This document shows, piece after piece, positions 7,430 to 14,550 of a stretch of 22,882 nt of DNA. The notes below the pieces were generated by a model that worked only from the letters and a program-made list of their open reading frames with translations, was not told the origin of the DNA and ran no database searches. Source of the DNA: Sphingobium sp. (GTDB lineage Bacteria > Pseudomonadota > Alphaproteobacteria > Sphingomonadales > Sphingomonadaceae); the NCBI RefSeq assembly GCF_003248505.1, contig NZ_QFOA01000054.1, positions 1 through 22,882 of the forward strand. The letters run 5' to 3'. Position 1 is the first letter of the stretch. Every line of letters begins with the position of its first letter. Made by a program: the position numbers and the translations under genes.

Positions 7430-7465
7430 AAGTCGTAGCAGGGTAAGAAGCGCGGTGCTGTGCAT
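7418..7465 (-). CDS. leuL: leu leader peptide, 15 codons, leucine-rich
   Basis: A short ORF upstream of leuA reads MHSTALLTLLRLTRP and stops with TAG. Five of 15 residues are leucine (positions 6, 7, 9, 10 and 12, codons CTT CTT CTG CTA CTT), well above background and clustered as in classical amino-acid leader peptides. AAGGG lies about 9 bases before the ATG. The stop is 129 bases before the leuA start, and the ORF end overlaps one arm of alternative RNA stems. Ribosome stalling at the leucine codons during leucine shortage would be expected to change the fold and raise leuA expression. Leader peptides for leuA are known in other proteobacteria; this one is recognised from composition and context alone. 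Confidence 0.72.
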   Translation of the reverse strand: MHSTALLTLLRLTRP

Positions 7466-7524
7466 GGCGTAGCCCTTAACCGCTTTTGCGCGATCACGTA
7501 AAGCCGTTTCTGTCCCCGCCCGGT

Positions 7525-8115
7525 TCAGGAGCGATGGAATATTGCGTCGACGGCCAATTCGACGCGGTCGGCAACGAAGGGGCGGCCAAATCCCATTCCG
7601 AATTTGCTGCGCTCGACCGTCATCGCGCCGGTGAAGCGGAGGGTCGAAATGCTGGGCGCTTCGTCCGGCGTCACGCCGACCAGGCGGACGGCGAGCGTTG
7701 TGGGCAGCGTGATGCCGTGCATAGTGAGTTGGCCGTCGATCCGAGTGTCCCCCGCCGTCGTGGCGAGCGGCGCGGCGTCGGCGGTGAAGCGAACGGTGGG
7801 ATAACGACGCATGTCGAAAAAGCTTTCGCCCTTCAGCATGGCATCGGTGGAAGCGTCGCCGGTCGTCAGCGTTTCCACCGGAAAGCTGATATCGATGCTG
7901 GCGCGGTCGGGAAGGCCGGGGTCGATCACGACCTCGCCGGTCGGTTCGCGCAGGTCGCCTTCATATTTGCCGACGAGCGCCTTCACATGGAAATGAACAT
8001 GGGTCGCGGCCGGATCGACGGTGTAGCGGCCGGGCTGGTAAAGGCCCGGCACGCCAGCCGCCGGCGTAAGCGCGATGACGCCGGTCAGCGTCAGGAAGCG
8101 CGCCCACGCCCGCAT
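7525..8115 (-). CDS. YceI family protein, downstream copy
   Basis: This is a 196-residue exported protein of the YceI family, lipocalin-like beta-barrels that bind long isoprenoid or amide ligands in the periplasm. The N terminus MRAWARFLTLTGVIALTPAA is a signal peptide; the mature part opens with YTVDPAATHVHFHVKALVG, the usual YceI start with ligand-facing aromatic and His residues, and continues with FFDMRRYPTVRFTA and LTMHGITLPTTL, core family motifs. The ATG at 8115 lies one base after the stop of the other yceI gene, so translation is probably coupled; a TTG at 8139 would overlap that gene and is not preferred. The two copies are clearly divergent in sequence, an old tandem duplication. 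The exact ligand is unknown. Confidence 0.88.
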   Translation of the reverse strand: MRAWARFLTLTGVIALTPAAGVPGLYQPGRYTVDPAATHVHFHVKALVGKYEGDLREPTGEVVIDPGLPDRASIDISFPVETLTTGDASTDAMLKGESFFDMRRYPTVRFTADAAPLATTAGDTRIDGQLTMHGITLPTTLAVRLVGVTPDEAPSISTLRFTGAMTVERSKFGMGFGRPFVADRVELAVDAIFHRS

Positions 8116-8116
8116 T

Positions 8117-8740
8117 CTATTGCTTTTCGAAGCCCGCAATGACCTTGAGTTCGATCGCGTCGCTGACCAGCGGCACGAATGCGCCCATGCCGAAGTCGCT
8201 GCGCTTGATCGTGCCGGTGGCGACGAAGCCGATATTTTCCTTCTTGGTCATCGGATTGGGGCCGACGCCGTAGAATTGGGTGTCGAGCGTCACCGGCTTG
8301 GTCACGCCATGCAGCGTCAGGTTGCCGGTGATCTCCGCGCCGTTGGCGCCTTCGGGCTTGACGCTGGTCGACACGAACGTCGCGGTCGGGAACTTCGCTG
8401 CGTCGAAGAAGTCGGGCTTCAACAGATGCTCGTCCAGCTTGGCGACGCCGGTGCGAAGGTTCGCGATCTGAAAGGTGACGCTGACCTTGCTGTTGGCGGG
8501 ATTAGCCTTGTCCAGCGTCAGCGTGCCGGTCGGTTCGGCGATCGTGCCCGCATTGTTGGTAAAACCCATGTGGTCCCAGGCGAACACGACCTGCGTGTGG
8601 CCGCCATCGACCTTGTAGGTGCCGCCGCTCACCTTGGCCACGTCCTTCGTGCCGGGGGCGGAAGTCGGCATTTGCGCGACGAGGGCGGAACCGCCGGCCA
8701 GCGCGATTAGCGCAGCGGCGGGGATCAGGAATTTACGCAT
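8117..8740 (-). CDS. YceI family protein, upstream copy
   Basis: This is a 207-residue exported protein of the polyisoprenoid-binding YceI family. Residues 1-22 are a classical signal peptide (MRKFLIPAAALIALAGG and an Ala-rich cleavage region). The mature domain shows YKVDGGHTQVVFAWDHMGF, FFDAAKFPTATFVST and LTLHGVTKPVTL, the three conserved YceI blocks, and DFGMGAFVPLVSD near the C terminus. GGAG is 9 bases before the ATG. It lies 112 bases downstream of ilvC on the same strand, separated by a hairpin, so it probably begins its own small operon with the second yceI gene. A role in envelope stress or quinone/isoprenoid handling is often proposed for the family; nothing here fixes it. Confidence 0.92.
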   Translation of the reverse strand: MRKFLIPAAALIALAGGSALVAQMPTSAPGTKDVAKVSGGTYKVDGGHTQVVFAWDHMGFTNNAGTIAEPTGTLTLDKANPANSKVSVTFQIANLRTGVAKLDEHLLKPDFFDAAKFPTATFVSTSVKPEGANGAEITGNLTLHGVTKPVTLDTQFYGVGPNPMTKKENIGFVATGTIKRSDFGMGAFVPLVSDAIELKVIAGFEKQ

Positions 8741-8764
8741 GGATGATGTCTCCAGAAACGCTCA

Positions 8765-8792
8765 AGGGGTGCCGCACCATAGCAGCACCCCT
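8765..8792 (-). terminator. Hairpin downstream of ilvC, probable terminator
   Basis: The arms AGGGGTGC (8765-8772) and GCACCCCT (8785-8792) are perfectly complementary around a 12-base loop. The element is about 60 bases past the ilvC stop and 24 bases before the yceI start. No proper T-run follows on the minus strand (TTGAGCGTTTC), so a role in processing or in the yceI leader is also possible. Confidence 0.4.
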
Positions 8793-8852
8793 CGATTGAT
8801 CCAGCGCCGTAACGGCGAACGGATCGTTTCCGTTCCGTTGACGGATCAGGCG

Positions 8853-9872
8853 TCAGTTCTTGTCCTGGTCGACCAGCTTGTTGGCGGTGATCCACGGCAT
8901 CATCGCGCGCAGCTTCGCGCCCGTTTCCTCGATCGGATGGCGCTGCGCCGCGATGCGGCTGGCTTTCAGTTCAGGCTGCCCGGCGCGGTTGTCGAGCACG
9001 AAGTCCTTGACGAAGCGACCCGACTGGATATCGGCCAGCACGCGCTTCATTTCCTTCTTCGTTTCTTCGTTGATGATGCGCGGGCCGGTCTTGATGTCGC
9101 CATATTCGGCAGTGTTGCTGATCGAATAGCGCATGTTGGCGATGCCGCCTTCATACATGAGGTCGACGATCAGCTTCAGCTCGTGCAGGCATTCGAAATA
9201 GGCCATCTCGGGCGCATATCCCGCCTCGACCAGCGTTTCGAAGCCTGCCTGCACCAACGCGGTCGCACCGCCGCACAGCACTGCCTGCTCGCCGAACAGG
9301 TCGGTTTCGCATTCCTCGCGGAAATTGGTTTCGATGATGCCGCTGCGCCCGCCACCCACGCCGCTGGCGTAGGAGAGGGCGATGTCATGCGCGTTGCCGG
9401 TCGCATCCTGATGGATCGCGATCAGGCAGGGAACGCCGCCGCCGCGCACATATTCGCCGCGCACGGTATGGCCGGGGCCCTTGGGCGCGATCATGATGAC
9501 GTCCACGTCCTTGCGCGGCTCGATCAGGCCGAAATGGACGTTGAGGCCGTGCGCGAACGCCAGCGCCGCGCCGGGGCGCAGATTGTCGTGCACATCGGCG
9601 GCATAGATCGCGGCCTGATGCTCGTCGGGGGCAAGGATCATGAACACGTCGGCCCATGCGGCGGCCTCGGCGTTGGGCAGCACCTTGAAACCTGCGCCTT
9701 CGGCCTTCTTGGCGCTGGGCGAGCCGGCGCGCAGCGCGATCGCCACTTCGGCGACGCCGCTGTCGCGCAGGTTCTGCGCATGGGCGTGACCCTGGCTGCC
9801 ATAGCCCAGAATCGCGACCTTCTTGCCTTTGATCAGGCCGATGTCGGCGTCACGGTCGTAATAAACCTTCAT
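8853..9872 (-). CDS. ilvC: Ketol-acid reductoisomerase IlvC (class I)
   Basis: IlvC converts acetolactate or acetohydroxybutyrate to the dihydroxy acids of valine and isoleucine synthesis, using NADPH and magnesium. The 339-residue length is that of the short class I enzyme. The Rossmann motif GYGSQGHA is at residues 23-30; LRAGSPSAKKA (from residue 47) has the Arg and two Ser typical of NADPH preference. ECETDLFGEQAVLCGG carries the metal ligands Asp190 and Glu194, with further ligands in the C-terminal helical knot domain. Start ATG 9872 follows AAGGGG at 8 bases; longer readings to 9965 only cover the intergenic spacer. It is the last gene of the ilvB-unknown-ilvN-ilvC run. Confidence 0.97.
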   Translation of the reverse strand: MKVYYDRDADIGLIKGKKVAILGYGSQGHAHAQNLRDSGVAEVAIALRAGSPSAKKAEGAGFKVLPNAEAAAWADVFMILAPDEHQAAIYAADVHDNLRPGAALAFAHGLNVHFGLIEPRKDVDVIMIAPKGPGHTVRGEYVRGGGVPCLIAIHQDATGNAHDIALSYASGVGGGRSGIIETNFREECETDLFGEQAVLCGGATALVQAGFETLVEAGYAPEMAYFECLHELKLIVDLMYEGGIANMRYSISNTAEYGDIKTGPRIINEETKKEMKRVLADIQSGRFVKDFVLDNRAGQPELKASRIAAQRHPIEETGAKLRAMMPWITANKLVDQDKN

Positions 9873-9890
9873 GATATTTCCCCTTCTCGT

Positions 9891-9906
9891 CCCGCCATGC
9901 GGCGGG
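9891..9906. repeat. Short hairpin in the ilvN-ilvC spacer
   Basis: CCCGCC (9891-9896) and GGCGGG (9901-9906) pair around a 4-base loop in the 99-base gap between ilvN and ilvC, ending about 18 bases before the ilvC start. It may stabilise or process the mRNA and help set different levels of ilvN and ilvC. There is no T-run, so it is not a convincing terminator. Confidence 0.35.
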
Positions 9907-9971
9907 CATCGAACATTGGTTGTGGATGGGTCGGTGATAAAGCGCCTTCCCTGCGGAAGACGCATGGTCTG

Positions 9972-10487
9972 TCAGGCGGTATCCTTGCCCCGCGTCAGTC
10001 CGGCAACGCCCGTGCGGCTGACCTCGACCAGGCCGATCTGCCGCATCAATGCGATGAAATTGTCGACCTTCTCGGTCGTGCCGGTAATTTCGAAGATGAA
10101 GCTTTCCCGCGTGGTGTCCACGGCCTTTGCGCGAAAGATATCGGAAAGCCGCAGCGCCTCGATCCGGTCCTCACCCGTGCCCGCGACCTTGACCAGCGCG
10201 AGTTCGCGCTCGACGAAGGGGCCTTCCTCGGTCAGGTCTGTCACCTTGTGCACCGGCACCAGCCGGTCGAGCTGCGCGATGATCTGATCGATCACCTTGG
10301 GCGGGCCGCTCGTCACGATGGTGATGCGGCTGACGCCATGGTCGGGCGTGATGTCCGCCACGGTCAGACTGTCGATATTATAGCCGCGCGCCGTGAACAG
10401 CCCGGCGATGCGCGCCAATATCCCCGCCTCGTTCGTGACCGTCAGCGACAGGACGTGCCGCTGGTTCAATTCTTCCTGGATATGCAT
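9972..10487 (-). CDS. ilvN: Acetolactate synthase regulatory subunit
   Basis: This is the 171-residue small subunit of acetohydroxyacid synthase (also named ilvH). It activates the large subunit and confers valine feedback inhibition. Residues 10-85 form an ACT domain, with HVLSLTVTNEAGILARIAGL and the RGYNIDSL turn that contacts the effector, and the C-terminal half (about 90-165) is the second alpha/beta domain seen in the long form of the subunit. The start ATG at 10487 overlaps by one base the stop of the unnamed upstream gene (TGATG), so translation is probably coupled. The catalytic subunit is two genes upstream and ilvC is 99 bases downstream. Confidence 0.95.
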   Translation of the reverse strand: MHIQEELNQRHVLSLTVTNEAGILARIAGLFTARGYNIDSLTVADITPDHGVSRITIVTSGPPKVIDQIIAQLDRLVPVHKVTDLTEEGPFVERELALVKVAGTGEDRIEALRLSDIFRAKAVDTTRESFIFEITGTTEKVDNFIALMRQIGLVEVSRTGVAGLTRGKDTA

Positions 10488-10858
10488 CAGACTGTTCCGT
10501 GATCCTGATCGTCTTCGCTGGCGGCCTGACCCGCATCGGGCCGGTCGTGCAGTTGCGAAATCATCGCGACGAAGGCGAAATGCCATTCGCCGTCCTGCCT
10601 GTGGGCGAGCCGCACCGGAAAGCCCGCTACCGCTTCGAACATGCGATCCAGCCGTTCGCCGACATAGCGCGGTCCGACAAGCAGCGTGCCGATCCGCCGC
10701 TTGTTGAAATCGAAGCCATGGTCGAGATGGACTTCCCAATTCTCATTGTCGGGACCGGCATGGTCGGTGGTCCATCCGGTCAACTCGGTCGTCCCGGCTT
10801 CCCGTTCGAAATCCCATGGTTCGGTCACATGGATGCGCAGCTTGAGGTGCCCGGTCAC
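10487..10858 (-). CDS. Unnamed protein encoded between ilvB and ilvN
   Basis: I do not recognise this 123-residue protein. It has no signal peptide or membrane segment. It is rich in Trp, Asp and His, for example EPWDFEREAG near residue 13 and NENWEVHLDHGFDF about residues 36-49, followed by KRRIGTLLVGPRYVG and a conserved-looking GEWHFAFVAMI segment; the C terminus is an acidic, probably disordered tail. The start is taken as GTG 10858, because GAGGA lies 7 bases upstream, giving a 10-base gap after ilvB; an ATG at 10891 would overlap ilvB and lacks a site. Its stop overlaps the ilvN start. Being locked between the two subunits of one enzyme suggests a link to acetohydroxyacid synthase or shared regulation, but that is inference. 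Confidence 0.75.
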   Translation of the reverse strand: MTGHLKLRIHVTEPWDFEREAGTTELTGWTTDHAGPDNENWEVHLDHGFDFNKRRIGTLLVGPRYVGERLDRMFEAVAGFPVRLAHRQDGEWHFAFVAMISQLHDRPDAGQAASEDDQDHGTV

Positions 10859-10868
10859 CCGATCGTCC

Positions 10869-12620
10869 TCACACCAGCGCCTTGGCTTCATCCGACATGA
10901 CGCCCGCGATCTGATTGGGGTCGAGCAGCATGTCGGTATGCGCCGCGCCCGACGGGATCATAGGGAAGCAGTTGGAAAGCTTGGCGACGCGGCAATCGAC
11001 GATCACCGGCCCGTCCGTTTCCAGCATCCGGCGGATGCCGTCCTGCAACTCCTCGCGTCCATCGATGCGGATACCGGTCCAGCCATAGGCTTCGCCCAGC
11101 TTCACGAAATCGGGCAGGCTGTCGGAATAGCTGTTCGAATAGCGGCTTTCATAGGTCAGTTCCTGCCACTGACGGACCATGCCCATATATTCGTTGTTGA
11201 GGATGAAGATCTTGACCGGCAGGCGATACTGGCTGGCCGTTCCCATCTCCTGGATGTTCATCTGGATCGATGCGTCCCCGGCAATGCAGATGGTGATGCT
11301 GTCGGGATTGCCCAGCTGCGCACCGATGGCGGCGGGAAAGCCATAGCCCATCGTGCCGAGGCCCCCGGACGTCAGCCACTTGTTGGGTGCCTCGAACCCG
11401 AAATGCTGCGCTGCCCACATCTGGTGCTGGCCGACTTCGGTCGTGATGATGACGTCCTTGCCGGTCGCGCGGCAGGCGGTGTAAAGGTCGGCGATCGCGC
11501 GCTGCGGCATGATCTCCGGCCCGGTTTCGGAATAGTCCAGGCTGCGCTTGGCGCGCCATCCCGCGATCCGCGCCCACCATTCGCCCAGGTCCTGCGCCTG
11601 ATGTCCGCGCTGCTTCCACAGTGCCACCATATCCTCCAGCGCGCTGGCGACATCGGCGACGACGGCGACATCGACATCGACGATCTTGTTGATCGAACTG
11701 CGGTCGATGTCGATGTGGACCTTGCGGCTGTTGGGCGCGAAGGCGTCCAGCCGTCCGGTCACGCGGTCGTCGAAGCGTGCGCCCACGCACAGGATGAGAT
11801 CGGCCTGGTTCATCGCCCAGTTCGCTTCGAAGGTTCCGTGCATTCCCAGCATCCCCAGCCATTGGTCGGACGATGCGGGAAAGGCGCCCAGGCCCATCAG
11901 CGTGGAAGTGACGGGCGCGCCCGTCAGCGCGGCAAGCTCGCGCAGCAGCGCGCTCGCCTGCGGGCCGGAATTGACGACGCCGCCGCCGGTGTAGAGCACC
12001 GGACGCTCTGCCGCCGCCAGCATCTCGACCGCAGCGTCTATCGCCGCTGCGTCCGCATTTGTCTGCGGGCGATAGCTGGCATGGACCTTCAGCTCGGGCT
12101 TGGCATAGGGGGCGGTCGCGATCTGGACATTCTTGGGAATGTCGATGACGACCGGGCCGGGCCGACCGGTGGTGGCGATATGAAACGCCTCATGAACGAC
12201 GCCGGCCAGCCGCGCGGGGTCCTTCACCAGATAATTGTGCTTGGTGCAGTGGCGCGTGATGCCGATGGTGTCGGCTTCCTGAAACGCGTCGGTGCCGATC
12301 AGTTGCGTCGGAACCTGCCCGGTGATGACGACCATCGGGATGGAATCGAGCAGCGCGTCGGTGATCCCCGTGACCGCATTGGTCGCACCGGGGCCGGACG
12401 TGACGAGGACGACGCCGGGCTTGCCGGTCGAGCGCGCATAGCCTTCGGCCATGTGCGTCGCGCCCTGTTCGTGACGGACGAGCACGTGACGGATCCGGGG
12501 GTGGTTGAAGAGCGCGTCATAGATGGGCAGCACCGCGCCGCCCGGATATCCGAACACAACCTCGACGCCCAGATCGACCAGGCATTCGACCAGTATGTCC
12601 GCGCCGCTCTTTTCGGCCAC
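10869..12620 (-). CDS. ilvB: Acetolactate synthase large (catalytic) subunit
   Basis: This thiamine diphosphate enzyme makes 2-acetolactate and 2-aceto-2-hydroxybutyrate, the first common step to valine, leucine and isoleucine (also named ilvI). The 583 residues show VFGYPGGAVLPIYDAL (from about 22), the catalytic Glu51 in RHEQGATHMAEG, a central FAD-type domain, and the ThDP/magnesium motif GDASIQMN at about 447-454 followed by ILNNEYMGMVRQWQ. GTG 12620 is chosen as start because GAAGGAG stands 8 bases upstream and the family begins shortly before this point; a longer in-frame reading from 12665 has no site. It is the first gene of the ilvB-unknown-ilvN-ilvC operon. Confidence 0.96.
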   Translation of the reverse strand: MAEKSGADILVECLVDLGVEVVFGYPGGAVLPIYDALFNHPRIRHVLVRHEQGATHMAEGYARSTGKPGVVLVTSGPGATNAVTGITDALLDSIPMVVITGQVPTQLIGTDAFQEADTIGITRHCTKHNYLVKDPARLAGVVHEAFHIATTGRPGPVVIDIPKNVQIATAPYAKPELKVHASYRPQTNADAAAIDAAVEMLAAAERPVLYTGGGVVNSGPQASALLRELAALTGAPVTSTLMGLGAFPASSDQWLGMLGMHGTFEANWAMNQADLILCVGARFDDRVTGRLDAFAPNSRKVHIDIDRSSINKIVDVDVAVVADVASALEDMVALWKQRGHQAQDLGEWWARIAGWRAKRSLDYSETGPEIMPQRAIADLYTACRATGKDVIITTEVGQHQMWAAQHFGFEAPNKWLTSGGLGTMGYGFPAAIGAQLGNPDSITICIAGDASIQMNIQEMGTASQYRLPVKIFILNNEYMGMVRQWQELTYESRYSNSYSDSLPDFVKLGEAYGWTGIRIDGREELQDGIRRMLETDGPVIVDCRVAKLSNCFPMIPSGAAHTDMLLDPNQIAGVMSDEAKALV

Positions 12621-12689
12621 GATGAAAACTCCTTCAATTTCGCAAGGGCACGGCTTTGCGCCCAAGCGCCTTCATTGGCAAGGTGCTAG

Positions 12690-12718
12690 CCTCTAGGGGA
12701 CATAAAATGCCCGGTCAA
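12690..12718 (-). promoter_or_regulatory. Candidate promoter of the ilvB operon
   Basis: TTGACC (12718-12713) and TAGAGG (12695-12690) on the minus strand are separated by 17 bases, immediately after the miaA stop codon. The -35 box is good and the -10 box poor. It is the only plausible pair in the 101 bases before ilvB. No leucine- or valine-rich leader peptide is present, so attenuation like that of leuA is not expected here. Confidence 0.4.
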
Positions 12719-12721
12719 CCA

Positions 12722-13666
12722 CTATTGTTGTAACTTAATTGCTATTTCATCGATAACTTCATTATCAATATGTCTCATCTCACGTGGCCAGTCGGTGGGG
12801 CTCTGGTTTGCGAACCAGGTATATTGACGCTTGGCATAGCGCCGGGTGGCAAGGCTGCCATTTGCGAAACACCTGTCTACATCGCTGTCGCCTTCGATCA
12901 GCGCCGCAATCTCCGCCACGCCGATCGCGCGCATCACCGGCAGCGCCGGATCGAGTTGGCGGGCGAGCAGCGCCTCCACTTCGGCTATGGCCCCTTCCTT
13001 GAGCATCGCGGCGAAGCGCGCATCGCACCGCTCCGCCAGCCAGTCGCGCGGCGGCAACAGGATGACGGGGGCAAGCGCGATCCGGTCGCCGATCCCACCG
13101 ACCTTGTTCCGCTGCCATTCCCGGATCGGCGTGCCGGTGGACCGTACCACCTCCAGCGCGCGGGCCACGCGCGTCGTATCGGCGGGGGCCAGCCGGGCGG
13201 CGGCTTCCGGGTCCTCCCGGCCCAATGCCGCATGGGCTTGGGCGACGGGCAATGTCCGCACCGTAGCGCGAATGTCCGGGTCGATATCCGGTACCGGCGC
13301 AATGCCGTCGAGCAGGGTGCGGATATAAAGGCCGGTGCCACCCACCAGCACCGGCAGGCGACCGGACGCATGAGCGGCCTCCACCTCAGCCCTTGCCTCC
13401 GCCGCCCACCGCGCGGCGGTGCAGGCCTGGGCGCCGTCGATATGGCCGAACAACCGATGGGGAACGCCGTCCATATCCTCGTCCGACGGCCGCGCTGAAA
13501 GCAGGCGCAGGTCGGCATAGACCTGGCTTGCATCGGCATTGATGACGACGCCGCCCGCCCGCCGCGCGAGGGCGATGGCAAGCGCGCTCTTGCCGCTGGC
13601 GGTCGGCCCGGCAATAAGCGCGACGCGCGGGCGGGATTCGCCTGTTTCTGGTTCGGAGTATGGCAT
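12722..13666 (-). CDS. miaA: tRNA dimethylallyltransferase MiaA
   Basis: MiaA transfers a dimethylallyl group to N6 of adenosine 37 in tRNAs that read codons starting with U. The 314-residue protein has the P-loop GPTASGKS at 20-27, then INADASQVYADL with the catalytic Asp, VGGTGLYIRTLLDG, and the C-terminal RAIGVAEI and RRYAKRQYTWF motifs, the last being the tRNA-binding Arg/Lys helix. Length is typical. The ATG at 13666 lies in the same CATG as the divergent serB start; a longer reading back to 13945 is antisense to serB and lacks family similarity. AAGG lies 11 bases upstream, a rather wide spacing. The ilv operon promoter follows directly after its stop. Confidence 0.95.
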   Translation of the reverse strand: MPYSEPETGESRPRVALIAGPTASGKSALAIALARRAGGVVINADASQVYADLRLLSARPSDEDMDGVPHRLFGHIDGAQACTAARWAAEARAEVEAAHASGRLPVLVGGTGLYIRTLLDGIAPVPDIDPDIRATVRTLPVAQAHAALGREDPEAAARLAPADTTRVARALEVVRSTGTPIREWQRNKVGGIGDRIALAPVILLPPRDWLAERCDARFAAMLKEGAIAEVEALLARQLDPALPVMRAIGVAEIAALIEGDSDVDRCFANGSLATRRYAKRQYTWFANQSPTDWPREMRHIDNEVIDEIAIKLQQ

Positions 13667-14543
13667 GTTCGTCGCGACCTTAGTGGCAAGTGATCGAATC
13701 GGGCAGGGGGATATTGCCGAAGCCGCCGACCGGCTGAGCGATGCCGGGTGCCAGCCCGAAGGCAGTGAGTGGCTGGACGCGGGCAAGGCGGCCGACCTCT
13801 TCTTTGCAAGCGAACCGGTCGCGGCCCGTTCCGCGCTGGCCGGTCTGGGGCGCGGGATCGATATCCTGATCCAGCCGGTCGCGATCCGGGAAAAGAGCCT
13901 GCTGATCGCCGACATGGATTCGACCATGATTACGGTCGAATGCATCGACGAACTGGCCGACTATGCCGGTATCAAGCCGCAGATCGCGGAGATCACCGAA
14001 CGCGCCATGCGTGGCGAGCTGGGGTTCGAGAGTGCGCTGAGGGAACGGGTGGCGCTGCTCAAGGGGCTGGACGCGAACGCCATCGACCGCTGCCGGATCG
14101 ACCGGGTGCGCATCATGCCGGGTGCCGTGGCGCTGGTCCGCACGATGAAGGCGCGGGGTGCGCGCACGCTGCTGGTGTCGGGCGGTTTTACCCGGTTCAC
14201 CGGGCCGGTCGCGCAGGAAATCGGCTTCGACGCCGATGTCGCCAACGTGCTGGAGATCGCGGACGGCGCGCTCACCGGGACGGTCGAAACGCCTATCGTC
14301 GACGCCGCCCGCAAGCGCGCCGAACTGGAGCAAGCTATTGCAGGCGGTATCGACCGTGCGCGCACACTGGCCGTGGGCGATGGGGCGAACGACATCCCGA
14401 TGATCGAGGGTGCGGGGCTGGGCGTTGCCTATCGTGCCAAACCCAAAACGCGCGCCGCCGCCGCCGCAGAAATCGTCCATGGCGACCTATCCGCGCTGCT
14501 TTATGCCCAGGGCCTCGGCTCCGCGCACTGGGTCACGCAATAA
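13665..14543 (+). CDS. serB: Phosphoserine phosphatase SerB
   Basis: SerB removes phosphate from L-3-phosphoserine, the last step of serine synthesis. The 292-residue protein has an N-terminal regulatory-like region of about 75 residues, then the HAD core: motif I DMDSTMI at 83-90 (nucleophile Asp83, acid Asp85), ECIDELADYAG, motif II LLVSGGFTRFT, the Lys-containing helix, and motif III VGDGANDIPMIEGAGLG near residue 243. ATG 13665 is supported by GGAG six bases upstream; in-frame ATGs further left lie inside miaA. The start shares two bases with the divergent miaA start. It converges with the Rap1a-like gene at a 7-base gap. Confidence 0.95.
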   Translation: MFVATLVASDRIGQGDIAEAADRLSDAGCQPEGSEWLDAGKAADLFFASEPVAARSALAGLGRGIDILIQPVAIREKSLLIADMDSTMITVECIDELADYAGIKPQIAEITERAMRGELGFESALRERVALLKGLDANAIDRCRIDRVRIMPGAVALVRTMKARGARTLLVSGGFTRFTGPVAQEIGFDADVANVLEIADGALTGTVETPIVDAARKRAELEQAIAGGIDRARTLAVGDGANDIPMIEGAGLGVAYRAKPKTRAAAAAEIVHGDLSALLYAQGLGSAHWVTQ

Positions 14544-14550
14544 GCCGCCT

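Noticed and set aside
8619..10502. A 627-codon plus-strand open frame antisense to ilvC and ilvN
   Set aside because: It is opposite to well-supported genes, has no family resemblance, and is explained by GC-rich third codon positions keeping the antisense frame free of stops.
12633..12674. Mini-ORF MKALGRKAVPLRN before ilvB as a possible branched-chain leader peptide
   Set aside because: Only three branched-chain residues in 13, no well-spaced ribosome site, no alternative stems, and it ends in the ilvB ribosome site.
10686..12689. A 667-codon plus-strand open frame antisense to ilvB
   Set aside because: Same reason: low-complexity His/Asp/Arg-rich antisense reading of a conserved thiamine diphosphate enzyme, with no ribosome site.
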